Positions 1-8,137 of a stretch of DNA of 64,000 nt are shown here, piece by piece. The notes beneath the pieces are model-generated. The model did not search any database and was not told where the DNA came from. It saw only the letters and a program-made list of their open reading frames with translations. Origin of the DNA: DASPJR01 sp035628505 (GTDB taxonomy: Bacteria > Planctomycetota > SZUA-567 > H5-PLA8); NCBI GenBank assembly GCA_035628505.1, contig DASPJR010000122.1:1-64000 (forward strand), read 5' to 3'. Positions within the stretch are counted from its first letter, which is position 1. Each line of letters begins with the position of its first letter. The position numbers and the translations under genes were made by a program.

Positions 1-1
1 G

Positions 2-997
2 CCTGAAGAGATCGTCTGGACGAAGAATGCCAGCGAGGCCATCAACCTCGTCGCGCACGGCTACGGACGCAAGTTTCTCAAAGAAGGCGACGAGATTCTC
101 GTCAGCAAAATGGAGCACCACAGCAACCTGGTGCCCTGGCATCTGCTGGCCAAAGATAAAGGCTGCATCGTTCGCGGCATCGACTTGAATCCCGACGGCA
201 CGCTGAAGATGGAGCATCTCGAAAAGCTTCTTTCGAGCGGCAAGGTCAAGATCGTTGCGCTTGCGCATGTTTCGAATGTGCTCGGCACCATCAATCCGAT
301 CACGCAGATCAGCGCAAAGGTGCACGCGGCGGGCGCGGTGCTCGCGGTGGACGGCTGCCAGGCCGTTCCGCACATGCCCGTCGATTTGCGGCTGCTCGGT
401 GCCGATTTCTATGCATTCTCCGGTCACAAAATGTGCGGGCCGACCGGGATTGGCTGTCTCTACGGCCGCTACGAGCTGCTCGACCGCATGAATCCGTTCC
501 TCGGCGGCGGCGAGATGATCGAAGAAGTGCGCATCGATTCATCGACGTATAAAGAACCGCCGCTGCGTTTTGAAGCGGGCACTCCGCCGATCGCCGAGAC
601 GGCCGGAATGGCGGCCGCTGTCGAGTATCTCAGCGCCGTCGGCATGGATCACGTGCGGCATCACGAAAAGGAACTGCTGCGCTATGCGCTTAAGAAGATG
701 GAAGGCGTGAAGGGCATCAAGATTCATGGCACGAAAAACGTGGATCTGCGCTCGGGCGTTATTTCCTTCGAAATCGACGCGCCCGGCTGCTACATCCATG
801 CGCACGACATCGCGCACATCCTCGACGCAGAAGGCGTGGCGATCCGCGCGGGCCATCATTGCGCGCAGCCCCTGATGGACTGGCTGGACGCGCCAAGCAC
901 CGCGCGGCTGAGCGTGTACCTCTACACGACGAACAAGGACATCGACGCGCTCGTTGCCGGACTGGGCAAGGTGCTGGAGCGGTTTGAGGCGGCGTAA
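2..997 (+). CDS. sufS: Cysteine desulfurase SufS (5' truncated by window edge)
   Basis: PLP-dependent class V aminotransferase that takes sulfur from L-cysteine as an enzyme persulfide and hands it to a SUF scaffold. The frame is open from base 2, so the start lies outside the window. Visible landmarks are the N-terminal ASEAINLVA stretch, MEHHSNLVPW, the PLP-binding lysine in SGHKMCGPTG (Lys codon 428-430) and the catalytic cysteine in the GHHCAQPLM loop (Cys codon 860-862). That loop is the SufS-type context, not the NifS/IscS type. About 331 residues are present of the usual ~405. sufU follows only after an intervening accessory block, so the pair is probably still functionally linked. Confidence 0.95.
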   Translation, partial: PEEIVWTKNASEAINLVAHGYGRKFLKEGDEILVSKMEHHSNLVPWHLLAKDKGCIVRGIDLNPDGTLKMEHLEKLLSSGKVKIVALAHVSNVLGTINPITQISAKVHAAGAVLAVDGCQAVPHMPVDLRLLGADFYAFSGHKMCGPTGIGCLYGRYELLDRMNPFLGGGEMIEEVRIDSSTYKEPPLRFEAGTPPIAETAGMAAAVEYLSAVGMDHVRHHEKELLRYALKKMEGVKGIKIHGTKNVDLRSGVISFEIDAPGCYIHAHDIAHILDAEGVAIRAGHHCAQPLMDWLDAPSTARLSVYLYTTNKDIDALVAGLGKVLERFEAA

Positions 998-1059
998 AAA
1001 ATTGCGAAGCTGCGGTCGGACAGGTATGATGATGCAGGCGAGCGATTGAGGGCAGGTAA

Positions 1060-1275
1060 ATGGGTCAGAGCGTCACCGTCCAGCTTGAACTTCCAAGCGA
1101 CTTCAAGCGTTTTCATATGCCGCCTGCGCTGCATGCGCGCCTGCATGAACTTCTTGATCGCCAAAGCCGTACGGGTCGATTGAAAATTTCAGAGCGCAAG
1201 GAAGCAGAGGCGTTGGTTGAATTGTCGGAGATGTTGACTCTTCTGAAGATCAGAGCGAAAAAGTCGCAGCTTTGA
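1060..1275 (+). CDS. Small protein paired with HNH nuclease
   Basis: A 71-residue soluble, charged protein beginning MGQSVTVQLELPSDF. It has a short beta-like start and then two predicted helices rich in Glu, Arg and Leu. I recognise the pattern: short proteins of this type (conserved PxxLxxRLxELLDRQ-like helix, then an E-A-ExLVxLxE helix) often sit directly before a small HNH endonuclease in cyanobacteria and other bacteria. It ends 6 bp before the HNH start, so the two are probably one transcript. An antitoxin-like or accessory role is a guess from context only. No membrane segment or catalytic motif is visible. Confidence 0.6.
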   Translation: MGQSVTVQLELPSDFKRFHMPPALHARLHELLDRQSRTGRLKISERKEAEALVELSEMLTLLKIRAKKSQL

Positions 1276-1281
1276 TGATAG

Positions 1282-1691
1282 ATGAGTCAATACATCCCAC
1301 TCTTTCTGGATTCAATGGTTCGCCGGCGGGCGAACGGAAAATGCGAATACTGTGGACTAACCCAGAGCTTCAGGAGGCGACCTTTCACGTCGATCACATT
1401 CTTCCGCTCTCACGTGGCGGACAGGCGCGAGCCGAAAATCTAGCCTTAGCATGCGTGTCGTGTTCGTTACGAAAAGGCGCTCGAAGCAGAGGAGTTGATT
1501 CGAAGTCCGGCAAGCGAGTGGCGCTGTTCAATCCAAGGAAAATGAAGTGGATCGACCACTTTTCCACCACCGACGCTTCAGTAATCGTGGGAAAAACAGC
1601 TGTTGGCCGCGCAACGGTAGAGGCATTGGGAATGAATCGGCCGGTGATCGTCGCAATACGGCGCGAATTGAAAAAGCGGAAAACTGAGTGA
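1282..1691 (+). pseudogene. HNH endonuclease, disrupted by a one-base frameshift
   Basis: The HNH/McrA-type nuclease is split over two frames. From ATG 1282 the frame gives MSQYIPLFLDSMVRRR and then the first zinc pair, NGKCEYCGLTQSFRRRPF. It then leaves the family pattern and stops at 1441-1443. From about base 1383 another frame supplies the missing continuation, FHVDHILPLSRGG, and the second zinc pair, ALACVSCSLRKG, and runs to the stop at 1689-1691. The join falls at the ccttt run (1381-1385), where one missing T would restore a normal ~137-residue protein. No canonical slippery heptamer is present, so this is either an inactivating indel or a homopolymer sequencing error. The open frame that begins upstream of 1383 in the second frame lacks the first CxxC and is not the true N-terminus. 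Confidence 0.8.
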
Positions 1692-1694
1692 GTA

Positions 1695-2351
1695 ATGTTT
1701 ATGAGTGCAACATCTTTAAGCGAGCGCATTACATATCCCGAAAGCGATGGCAAGCCTATGGGCGAAACGGACCAACATGTCAACGAAATCGCCGACCTGT
1801 TGAAAATGCTGAAGCATTACTTCAAGGATCGCGACGCGTACGTCGGCGCGAATATGCTCTGTTACTACGAGCAGGGCGAACCGTCGTCATGCTATTGCCC
1901 GGATGTGTTCGTCGTGTTTAACACGCACAAGACCCCCCGCCGCACTTGGAAGGTGTGGGAAGAAGGCAAGGCGCAAGACGTTATTTTCGAAATCACCTCA
2001 AAGAAGAGCCGGTTGGAGGACCAGGGCACCAAACGCGTGCTCTACGCGAGTTTGGGTGTCAGCGAATACTTCCTGTTTGATCCATTGCAGGAGTATCTGA
2101 AGCCGCCTCTGCAGGGGTTTATGCTGCAAGGCGAAAATTATGTTCCGATTGAGCCGGAAAATGATGGTTCGATTCAAAGCCGTTTACTGGGGCTGAAAAT
2201 CAAGGTGGAAGAGGGCGTGTTGCGATTGTTTGATTTAAGCGGCCAGAAGCTTCTGCGTCCGGAAGAGATCGCTGTTCAGCAGGAGGAGATGGCGAAGGAA
2301 CTTAAACGCCTTCGTGACGAAGTTGACCGATTGAAGAAACGGAGTGAGTGA
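1695..2351 (+). CDS. Uma2-family (DUF820) PD-(D/E)XK nuclease-like protein
   Basis: A 218-residue protein of the Uma2/DUF820 family, a restriction-endonuclease-like fold of unproven biological role that is abundant in cyanobacteria and Planctomycetes. The core is visible: an acidic residue in CYCPDVFVVF (about residues 72-81), then VIFEITSKKS (about 102-111), the E-x-[TS]-x-K half of the PD-(D/E)XK site. SEYFLFDP follows, as is typical of the family. The last ~30 residues are a charged helix (EEMAKELKRLRDEVDRLKKR) that may form a coiled coil. Start ATG 1695 lies 3 bp after the HNH stop. MSATSL, 6 bp further in, is an alternative. The 3' end overlaps sufU by 4 bp. Confidence 0.8.
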   Translation: MFMSATSLSERITYPESDGKPMGETDQHVNEIADLLKMLKHYFKDRDAYVGANMLCYYEQGEPSSCYCPDVFVVFNTHKTPRRTWKVWEEGKAQDVIFEITSKKSRLEDQGTKRVLYASLGVSEYFLFDPLQEYLKPPLQGFMLQGENYVPIEPENDGSIQSRLLGLKIKVEEGVLRLFDLSGQKLLRPEEIAVQQEEMAKELKRLRDEVDRLKKRSE

Positions 2352-2893
2352 CCTTGGCAGACAGCGGCAAATTCGGCGGCGGCGATGAAGTGATTGGTGC
2401 GAAAACCCATCACGAAGAGCAGGGGCTCGACCAGCTTTATCGCGACGTGATCTTCGAGCACTACCGGCGGCCGCACAACAAGGGCGCGGTTGAGGGCGCG
2501 CAGATCGTCACCAAGGGCAACAATCCCGTCTGCGGAGACCGTGTTACGATCTACGGCAAAGTTGGCGCGGATGGGAAGCTGGAACACGTTGGCTTCGACG
2601 GCAAAGGCTGCGCCATCTGCATCGCCAGCTCGTCCATGATGACCGAAGCCGTGCGCGGCAAGTCGCTCGATGAAGCCGGCGCGATCAGCGATAAGTTCAA
2701 AGCGATGATGCGCAGCGAGGCGCCGTTTGAAGTACTCGAGAATCTGCACGACATGGAAGCGCTCGAAGGCGTGCGCAAATTTTCCGTCCGAGTAAAATGT
2801 GCAACGCTCGCCTGGACCACTCTCAAGAATGGCATCCTCGAATACAAAGCCGGCCGCGGCGAGAGCAGCATCGATGAAAGCTGTGCAACTTAA
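2348..2893 (+). CDS. sufU: Fe-S cluster assembly protein SufU
   Basis: NifU-N/IscU-like protein of the SUF system. In the SufU branch it is a zinc protein that accepts persulfide sulfur from SufS. The three metal/persulfide cysteines are in NNPVCGDRV, GKGCAICIASSSMM and VRVKCATLAWTTL. The last includes the LAW context and follows the ~20-residue insertion before the third Cys that separates SufU from IscU. The core begins LDQLYRDVIFEHYRRPHNKG. The N-terminus carries ~25 extra residues if the GTG at 2348, overlapping the Uma2 stop, is used. A later GTG within the following 45 bp is possible. Partner sufS is about 1.3 kb upstream, separated by the HNH/Uma2 block. Confidence 0.92.
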   Translation: MTLADSGKFGGGDEVIGAKTHHEEQGLDQLYRDVIFEHYRRPHNKGAVEGAQIVTKGNNPVCGDRVTIYGKVGADGKLEHVGFDGKGCAICIASSSMMTEAVRGKSLDEAGAISDKFKAMMRSEAPFEVLENLHDMEALEGVRKFSVRVKCATLAWTTLKNGILEYKAGRGESSIDESCAT

Positions 2894-2933
2894 GTGATGC
2901 ATGATGCATAATGCATAAAAAGGAACTGCAACG

Positions 2934-3338
2934 ATGAGTGATACGACGACACCTGCACCCACTCCTGCGACTCCGCCGGCCCAGCCTGCGACTCCGGCTC
3001 CGGCTGCCGCGCCTGCCGCTTCTGGCGATTGCGCCACGCAGGAAGAGATGCTTGATTCGATGAAGGAAATCTTCGATCCTGAAATTCCGATCAACATCGT
3101 CGACCTCGGCCTGATCTACAAACTTGAGAACAAAGACGGCAACATCGATGTCGAGATGACGCTCACCAGCCCGCATTGCCCGGTTGGCGATCAACTGAAA
3201 GCGCGCGTCAATGAAGTCCTCATGAAGCAGAAGGGCGTCAAAGCCGTCAACGTGAATCTCACCTTCAATCCGCCGTGGACCAAAGAGAAACTCACCTTCG
3301 ACGGCAAGCTCCAGGCGTCGATGCTGGGAATCATGTAG
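2934..3338 (+). CDS. SufT-like MIP18/DUF59 Fe-S maturation protein
   Basis: A 134-residue protein with a low-complexity Pro/Ala/Thr N-terminus (residues ~5-35) and then a DUF59 domain: EEMLDSMKEIFDPEIPINIVDLGLIYK, then TLTSPHCPVGDQL with the conserved Cys, and VNLTFNPPWTKEKL. DUF59/SufT proteins help deliver or repair Fe-S clusters, and this position after sufU supports that role. The ending (LQASMLGIM) is typical of stand-alone family members. The start ATG 2934 is preceded by AGGAACTGCAACG. The 40-bp gap to sufU holds a short run of near-repeated TGATGCAT/ATGCATAA words. Confidence 0.88.
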   Translation: MSDTTTPAPTPATPPAQPATPAPAAAPAASGDCATQEEMLDSMKEIFDPEIPINIVDLGLIYKLENKDGNIDVEMTLTSPHCPVGDQLKARVNEVLMKQKGVKAVNVNLTFNPPWTKEKLTFDGKLQASMLGIM

Positions 3339-3353
3339 CCGCGAGCCGCGCGC

Positions 3354-4157
3354 ATGGTTATTACGCTAACGACTGATTTCGGAACCGCCGATGCCTACGT
3401 CGGCGCGATGAAAGGAGCAATTCTTTCAATCGCGCCGCAGGCCCGGATCGTCGACATCTCGCACGCGATTCCACCACAGGATATTCTCAGCGCCGGGCTC
3501 GTTCTCGAGTCTGCCTGCCGCTATTTTCCCCAAGGCACAATCCATGTCGCAGTCGTCGATCCCGGCGTTGGATCTTCGCGCGCGGCGATTGGCATTGCGA
3601 CGGACAACTATCACTTTGTCGGGCCCGACAACGGAATCTTTGATCTGGCGCTGAAGGTAGAAAAGCAGCGCGACCCGCAGGCGGTACTCGTCGATCGCCG
3701 GCCCATACGGCTCTCAAATCCATCCTTTCACCGGCGTCCGGTCAGCCCAACATTTCATGGCCGCGACATCTTCGCGCCGGTCGCCGCCTGGCTGGCAGCC
3801 GGAAACCTGCTCGCGCATATGGGTGAGCCGATGGACGCGCTGGTTCAACTTGAAGTGTCCAGACCGCGCCAGACACGCGAAGGCCTGTTGATCCATCCGC
3901 TTCGAGCGGACCATTTCGGCAATGTCATCACGGACCTTACGGCTGCCGAGTTTTCCACGTGGAACGCGGACAGGCGGGAGGCGGTGATCGAAATTGCCGG
4001 TGAGGAGATCGAAATACGCGATACGTATTCAGATGTGCCGCGTTTCGAAATGTTCGCGTACTTCGGAAGCGGCGGACGGCTCGAGATTGGAGTCAACTGC
4101 GGGCGGGCGGTGGATATCATCGGGCTGAATGCACCCATGCTGCTCAAACTTCTTTAG
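3354..4157 (+). CDS. SAM hydrolase (SAM hydroxide adenosyltransferase family, DUF62)
   Basis: A 267-residue member of the S-adenosyl-L-methionine hydroxide adenosyltransferase (duf-62) family, which hydrolyses SAM to adenosine and methionine. Family marks are the N-terminal ITLTTDFGTADAYVGAMKG with the conserved Asp, VDPGVGSSR, FVGPDNGIF and FHGRDIFAPVAAWLA, and a C-terminal beta domain containing HFGNVITDL and the final INCGRA-like motif (VNCGRAVDIIG). Length is normal. It starts 15 bp after the sufT-like stop and is probably co-transcribed. The next gene is convergent. Confidence 0.9.
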   Translation: MVITLTTDFGTADAYVGAMKGAILSIAPQARIVDISHAIPPQDILSAGLVLESACRYFPQGTIHVAVVDPGVGSSRAAIGIATDNYHFVGPDNGIFDLALKVEKQRDPQAVLVDRRPIRLSNPSFHRRPVSPTFHGRDIFAPVAAWLAAGNLLAHMGEPMDALVQLEVSRPRQTREGLLIHPLRADHFGNVITDLTAAEFSTWNADRREAVIEIAGEEIEIRDTYSDVPRFEMFAYFGSGGRLEIGVNCGRAVDIIGLNAPMLLKLL

Positions 4158-4170
4158 CGAGAGTTCGTAA

Positions 4171-5553
4171 TCATGCGGAGGCTTCGGCGAGCCTGCGGTT
4201 GTCCGCCAGGTCCGCGAGCGTCATCGTGCTGAACTGCCCCGTTCCAGCGCTTGCAGATGCCAGCAGCCGCCGCGCGCACTCAACTGCAGGGCCGCTGCCC
4301 AGCGATCGGGAATCATTGAACGCCACTGAGAGCAGTGCCGAGATCACGCACGATTGTGGCTCGCCCGCCGGTAAATACGAAGGTTCATCGCTGGCTGCGT
4401 CCTCATTCTGGCTATGAACGCGCGCCAGCACGCCGGCTGCTACCAGCTGCGAGGCGGCTGCCGTGGCGAGTGACTGCTGAACATGCAGCGCCTCGGCCAG
4501 TTGGCTTGCGCGGACGCCGCCGGGGCAATGCGCTTTAAAGCGTCGGGCGATTTCTATCGCTGCCGCCAGCACCAGCACTGGAGACGTGGCCGCTGCGCGT
4601 GCGAGCTCCGCTGAAGCCTGCTGGTCCTTGCGAGCGGTGAATTCCTCGACCATGGCTTTGCGGTGCTGCAGCACGTACGACAGTTCGGCGCCATAAAGAA
4701 TAATCAGCCAGTTGATGTATACCCACAGGAACAGCATGGGAATCAGGCCCAGCGATCCGTACACGTGGTAATAGCCGACAACTTTCGCGATGTAAATCAG
4801 GAAGAGCAGTTTCGCAATTTCCCAGAACACCGCGGCTGCGATGCCGCCGGCCAGTGCGCTGCGGAACTCAACCCGGGCGTTGGGCATGATCATGTAGAAC
4901 GCGGCAAACGCCAGCGAGCTGAACAGTCCTGGGACGATATAGCTTCCGAGGAAATGCAGGCTCCCGAGTTTTTCCGTCAGGGTCACGGAGAGTGCCAGCA
5001 TCACCGGGCTCCAGAACATCAGGCTGGTGGCAATCGAAAGCCGCAGAAAGAAGGAGCGACGCGTGGTCGCGCGCCAGATCGCGTTGAACGAGTTTTCAAT
5101 CGACTGAAACAGCAGTCCCACTGCAATGATCAGCACGATAAATCCAAAAACGCCGACGGCGCCGGCGCGTTGCGCAATCGGCTCGATCGTTTCCTCGAAG
5201 GTGCGTTTGAACTCCTCCTGCTGCTTGAGCATCGCTGCGTATTCATCGTTGAAGAACGTGGCATCGGCGGGCACGAAGCGGGATGCCAGATAGTTGAAAT
5301 ACTGTTCGCGCCGTGACTCAAACGCCGGGCCCGACAGAATCGCAAGCACGATCGCGAAGATCGGGACGAGCGACGCGAGCGTGCTGTAGGCCAGGGCGCT
5401 GGCGCGAAGTTTAATGTCGTCGTCGCGGATCTTGTCGCGGACAATGGGAAACAGCACCCGCGCGCTGCTCTCTTCGGGCAATACCCGCGACACAATACGG
5501 TTGATGAGCGCCGGCCGGATAACCGCCGGCGGCTTCTGCCTGCTACCATCCAT
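4171..5553 (-). CDS. YihY/virulence factor BrkB family membrane protein
   Basis: A 460-residue integral membrane protein of the YihY/BrkB family, whose molecular function is not settled (once misnamed RNase BN). The membrane core has about six helices between residues ~45 and 305. These include LRASALAYSTLASLVPIFAIVL (the conserved helix 1), AGAVGVFGFIVLIIAVGLLFQSI, NSFNAIWRATTRRS, and WVYINWLIILYGAELSYV. The last ~140 residues are soluble. They contain a winged-helix-like stretch (GVRASQLAEALHVQQSLATAAASQLV) also seen in long family members. The gene runs toward the SAM hydrolase with 13 bp between stops and has no neighbour that suggests a specific substrate. Confidence 0.85.
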   Translation of the reverse strand: MDGSRQKPPAVIRPALINRIVSRVLPEESSARVLFPIVRDKIRDDDIKLRASALAYSTLASLVPIFAIVLAILSGPAFESRREQYFNYLASRFVPADATFFNDEYAAMLKQQEEFKRTFEETIEPIAQRAGAVGVFGFIVLIIAVGLLFQSIENSFNAIWRATTRRSFFLRLSIATSLMFWSPVMLALSVTLTEKLGSLHFLGSYIVPGLFSSLAFAAFYMIMPNARVEFRSALAGGIAAAVFWEIAKLLFLIYIAKVVGYYHVYGSLGLIPMLFLWVYINWLIILYGAELSYVLQHRKAMVEEFTARKDQQASAELARAAATSPVLVLAAAIEIARRFKAHCPGGVRASQLAEALHVQQSLATAAASQLVAAGVLARVHSQNEDAASDEPSYLPAGEPQSCVISALLSVAFNDSRSLGSGPAVECARRLLASASAGTGQFSTMTLADLADNRRLAEASA

Positions 5554-5621
5554 AACCGCAGATCCTCACCGGCACTGTATCGGCATTTGACGCGAAAAAG
5601 AAGAGCGTAGCGGCCTGGTGC

Positions 5622-5771
5622 CTATTCCGCGATGCCGCTACCGGCGGGGGTGCGATGAGGCGCGGGTCCTGAATCCCAGCCGGGGCGGAGCGCCCTGAGC
5701 ATAAACATCAAAACAGCCGCGGCGAGGACTGAGAGCCAAACGAATAGCAGCCATTTCAGTTTTTTAGACAT
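5622..5771 (-). CDS. Small single-pass membrane protein after dapF
   Basis: A 49-residue protein starting MSKKLKWLLFVWLS with one hydrophobic helix (about residues 6-26, LKWLLFVWLSVLAAAVLMFML) and a short Arg/Pro/Gly-rich tail. The longer open frame extends upstream into dapF. I chose the ATG at 5771 because it lies 22 bp after the dapF stop, opens with a positively charged N-terminus and goes straight into the membrane segment. It probably shares the dapF transcript. I do not recognise a family, and expression is unproven. Confidence 0.45.
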   Translation of the reverse strand: MSKKLKWLLFVWLSVLAAAVLMFMLRALRPGWDSGPAPHRTPAGSGIAE

Positions 5772-5793
5772 TAAGGCCTGCCCGTTGGAAGCG

Positions 5794-6624
5794 TCAGTTC
5801 CGCCAGTAGTACTCACCCTTGTAAATAGTATCGACGGCGCCTTCCAGGAACGGAGGCGCGGCACCCTCGCCGGCTTTGTCGAAGTGAATCGTGAGCGTGG
5901 CGCCGCCGGAAGTCAGAACTTTCACCGGCGAGCTATAGCCGTGCACGCTTCCCGCAACGATGGCGGATGCGGTCGACCCGGTTCCGCAGGCGAAGGTCTC
6001 GTCCTCGACTCCGCGCTCGTACGTGCGAACTTTAATCGTGTTATTGCCCATGAGCTGAACGAAATTCGCGTTCGTCCCCTTGGGCTTGAAGACTTCGTGG
6101 TAGCGCACAGCCGCGCCGGATTTTGGAATGTCGATCTTGGACACGTCGTCCGAGAAGATGACCGCGTGCGGCACGCCCGTGTTGATGAAGTAAATGTCGG
6201 TCGGCTTACCCAGCACATCCACGCCTTTTTTGAATTCCAGCTTCGACGGCGGCGAGAGTTGAACCTTGGCCGAAAGCATGTCGGGCGCGACAACGGCGTT
6301 CAGCGAGCCGGCCAGGGTCTCGATCTTTTGAACGTCTTTTGCCGCGCCGAGCTGGCGCGCGAAAACGGCGATGCAGCGCGAGCCATTGCCGCACATCTCC
6401 GCTTCGGAGCCGTCGGCGTTGAAGATGCGCATGCGGAAGTCGTGGCCGGGTTTGCTTGCGCGCTCGACTAGGATAATTCCGTCCGCTCCAGCTGAGACGC
6501 GGCGGGGACAGGCCGCTTTGGCCAGGGCTGCGATCTCATTTTCCTTGAGCAGGTTTTCGCGATTATCGATCATCAGGAAATCGTTGCCGGTACCGGACAT
6601 TTTTACGACAGGTATTGCGCGCAT
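5794..6624 (-). CDS. dapF: Diaminopimelate epimerase
   Basis: Interconverts LL- and meso-diaminopimelate in the lysine/peptidoglycan pathway, in the cytoplasm. At 276 residues it has the normal length. The two catalytic cysteines are in the family signatures NADGSEAEMCGNGSRC (Cys78) and FACGTGSTAS (Cys213). VKMSGTGNDFLM at the N-terminus, NTGVPHAV and GTNANFVQ are also present. A meso-DAP pathway implies a peptidoglycan-bearing cell, which matters because planctomycetes were once thought to lack it. The ATG at 6624 gives the standard start. A tiny membrane protein follows 22 bp downstream. Confidence 0.95.
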   Translation of the reverse strand: MRAIPVVKMSGTGNDFLMIDNRENLLKENEIAALAKAACPRRVSAGADGIILVERASKPGHDFRMRIFNADGSEAEMCGNGSRCIAVFARQLGAAKDVQKIETLAGSLNAVVAPDMLSAKVQLSPPSKLEFKKGVDVLGKPTDIYFINTGVPHAVIFSDDVSKIDIPKSGAAVRYHEVFKPKGTNANFVQLMGNNTIKVRTYERGVEDETFACGTGSTASAIVAGSVHGYSSPVKVLTSGGATLTIHFDKAGEGAAPPFLEGAVDTIYKGEYYWRN

Positions 6625-6934
6625 GATGCGTGTGAACTCCTCTTCATCAACAAGGTTTCTTCAATGCTGTTCATGCTTACGCTTGAAGAGTTTAGCGCCG
6701 GCGACGGTCATTTTCACATACGTTTCGTGGCAATAATCTTGAAACCTTTACCGTCTCTGTACGTAGAGCAGGTATGAAGACGTCGGCGAATGCACCCGTG
6801 CATCATTTTTTTCGAATTGCTCCGCGCTGTGCTGTTGAAACCTGAGCCGTAAGGCGTAAGGTTTAGCAGTTCTTGTTAATAGTTATACCAATGCTTTGCC
6901 CGTCCCGCAGCGGGCTATGCTCAGGAGGATTCCC
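6625..6934. other. Divergent intergenic region (310 bp)
   Basis: Lies between dapF (minus) and the first coiled-coil protein (plus), so it must hold both promoters. The only site I can place confidently is the ribosome binding site AGGAGG at 6923-6928, six bases before ATG 6935. The region is AT-richer than the flanks. No strong terminator, open frame or repeat stands out, and I do not assign -35/-10 boxes. Confidence 0.4.
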
Positions 6935-8059
6935 ATGCGCATCGATTTGACGGTAGTCATTGTTCTCGCCTTCATCATAGGCGTCGGATGGTTTGCGAAA
7001 TCCAATTACGACAGGTATCAGCGCGAAGAAGTCGTGAAGGCGGAAAAGGCCAAGCAGGAGCGCGAAGAAAAAGAACGCCTGGCAATGGAAGAGCAGGAGA
7101 GGCGCGATAATGCCGCGAAAGAAGAATTCGAGGTGCGCCGTAAAGAGCAAATCGCTCAGCAAAAAATTCGACAGGAAGAGCAGGATCGCAACCGCCGCCT
7201 GGCCGAAGAGAGAGAAATCGAACGTCGCGCCAAATACGAAGCGAACCAGAAACTCACTCAGGCCGAGCGTGAAGCGGAAACACGCCGTCAGATGGAAGAG
7301 GCTCGTCGTGTTGAAGCGGAGCGCTTGAAAGCACAAAGGGAAGAACGCGCCGGATGGGCCGCAAAGAGTGCCGAAGAGCGTGCGCAACTCGTGAAGCAAT
7401 TCCAGACGGAGTACGAGGCAGCAAAAAAAGAAATTGAGGATCTGGAACAGAAACTGAATGCTGAAAAGGATCCGAAAGTCATTGCCTGGCAGAACAAACT
7501 TGCAGGCGCAGAAAAGACAATTTCCCAACTCAATGCTCAGATAGCAGGCACTAGTGAACAACATGGCGCATCGGGAACATTAGGCGGCTCGCGGGTGGTA
7601 AATGACAGGCGCGAGGAAATTGCCAAGCTTCAGACGAAGCTTGCTGCAGCGAAGAAAGAACAGGCGGATGCACAAGCGGCTCTTGGAAAAGTTAAAGCCG
7701 AACGTGAAGCTGCAACAACCGGTATCGAGGGTGCAAAGGTCAAGCGAGACTCGGCTATCGCCAACCTGAAAGCACTGGGCGTGGATGCGACCAAACCAGC
7801 TGCAGCGCCGGCTGCCGGAAGTACCGTGACAGCAGGAAGCTCGACTGCTCAGACGGCGCCTTCTGAAAAGACGGAACCGGCAGCGAAGGACCCACCAGCC
7901 GCGGCACCTGCGGCGGGAGCAACCGTCTACATACTTAAGGATGGCAAAAAAATCACTGCTGTGAAGACCGTCGATGCCGGTGATTCTTACTCGGTGAAAA
8001 CCGAGGCAGGAAAATTCATTGTCATTCAGAAGAGCGACATTGAAAAGATAGAGAAATGA
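6935..8059 (+). CDS. TolA-shaped membrane coiled-coil protein 1, with C-terminal LKDG domain
   Basis: A 374-residue protein. It has one membrane helix near the N-terminus (about residues 4-20, LTVVIVLAFIIGVGWF). A very long Glu/Lys/Arg/Gln-rich coiled coil follows (about 25-285, with a gap near 195-215), then a Pro/Ala/Ser linker (285-328). The last ~45 residues form a compact C-terminal domain (TVYILKDGKKITAVKTV ... GDSYSVKT ... DIEKIEK). A perfect AGGAGG six bases upstream fixes the start at 6935; the open frame continues 13 codons further but without support. The C-terminal domain matches that of the third gene of the set at 25 of 45 positions. Overall shape (anchor, rod, small domain) resembles TolA or other periplasm-spanning proteins, but I find no sequence identity to TolA. 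Function unknown. Confidence 0.75.
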   Translation: MRIDLTVVIVLAFIIGVGWFAKSNYDRYQREEVVKAEKAKQEREEKERLAMEEQERRDNAAKEEFEVRRKEQIAQQKIRQEEQDRNRRLAEEREIERRAKYEANQKLTQAEREAETRRQMEEARRVEAERLKAQREERAGWAAKSAEERAQLVKQFQTEYEAAKKEIEDLEQKLNAEKDPKVIAWQNKLAGAEKTISQLNAQIAGTSEQHGASGTLGGSRVVNDRREEIAKLQTKLAAAKKEQADAQAALGKVKAEREAATTGIEGAKVKRDSAIANLKALGVDATKPAAAPAAGSTVTAGSSTAQTAPSEKTEPAAKDPPAAAPAAGATVYILKDGKKITAVKTVDAGDSYSVKTEAGKFIVIQKSDIEKIEK

Positions 8060-8070
8060 TCTGAACTCCT

Positions 8071-8108
8071 GGGCTGACCGCTGAAAAAGCGGCCAGCCCT
8101 TTTTTTTT
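8071..8108 (+). terminator. Rho-independent terminator
   Basis: Stem GGGCTGACCGCT / AGCGGCCAGCCC (one A-C mismatch) with a GAAAA loop, followed by nine T. It sits 11 bp after the stop of coiled-coil gene 1 and before gene 2, so the three related genes are not a simple single transcript. Genes 2 and 3 need read-through or their own promoter. Confidence 0.88.
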
Positions 8109-8137
8109 ACAGATTCAATTCTGTCAGGTGGCCGGCA

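Noticed and set aside
1272..1691. Single open frame read as an intact HNH protein
   Set aside because: Its first ~37 residues are the true N-terminus read in the wrong frame; the first zinc CxxC is only in the other frame. Called as a frameshifted gene instead.
2276..3097. 273-codon minus-strand frame over sufU and the sufT-like gene
   Set aside because: Shadow of two recognised genes in GC-rich DNA; the apparent hydrophobic N-terminus is the Pro/Ala-rich region of the sufT-like gene read backwards.
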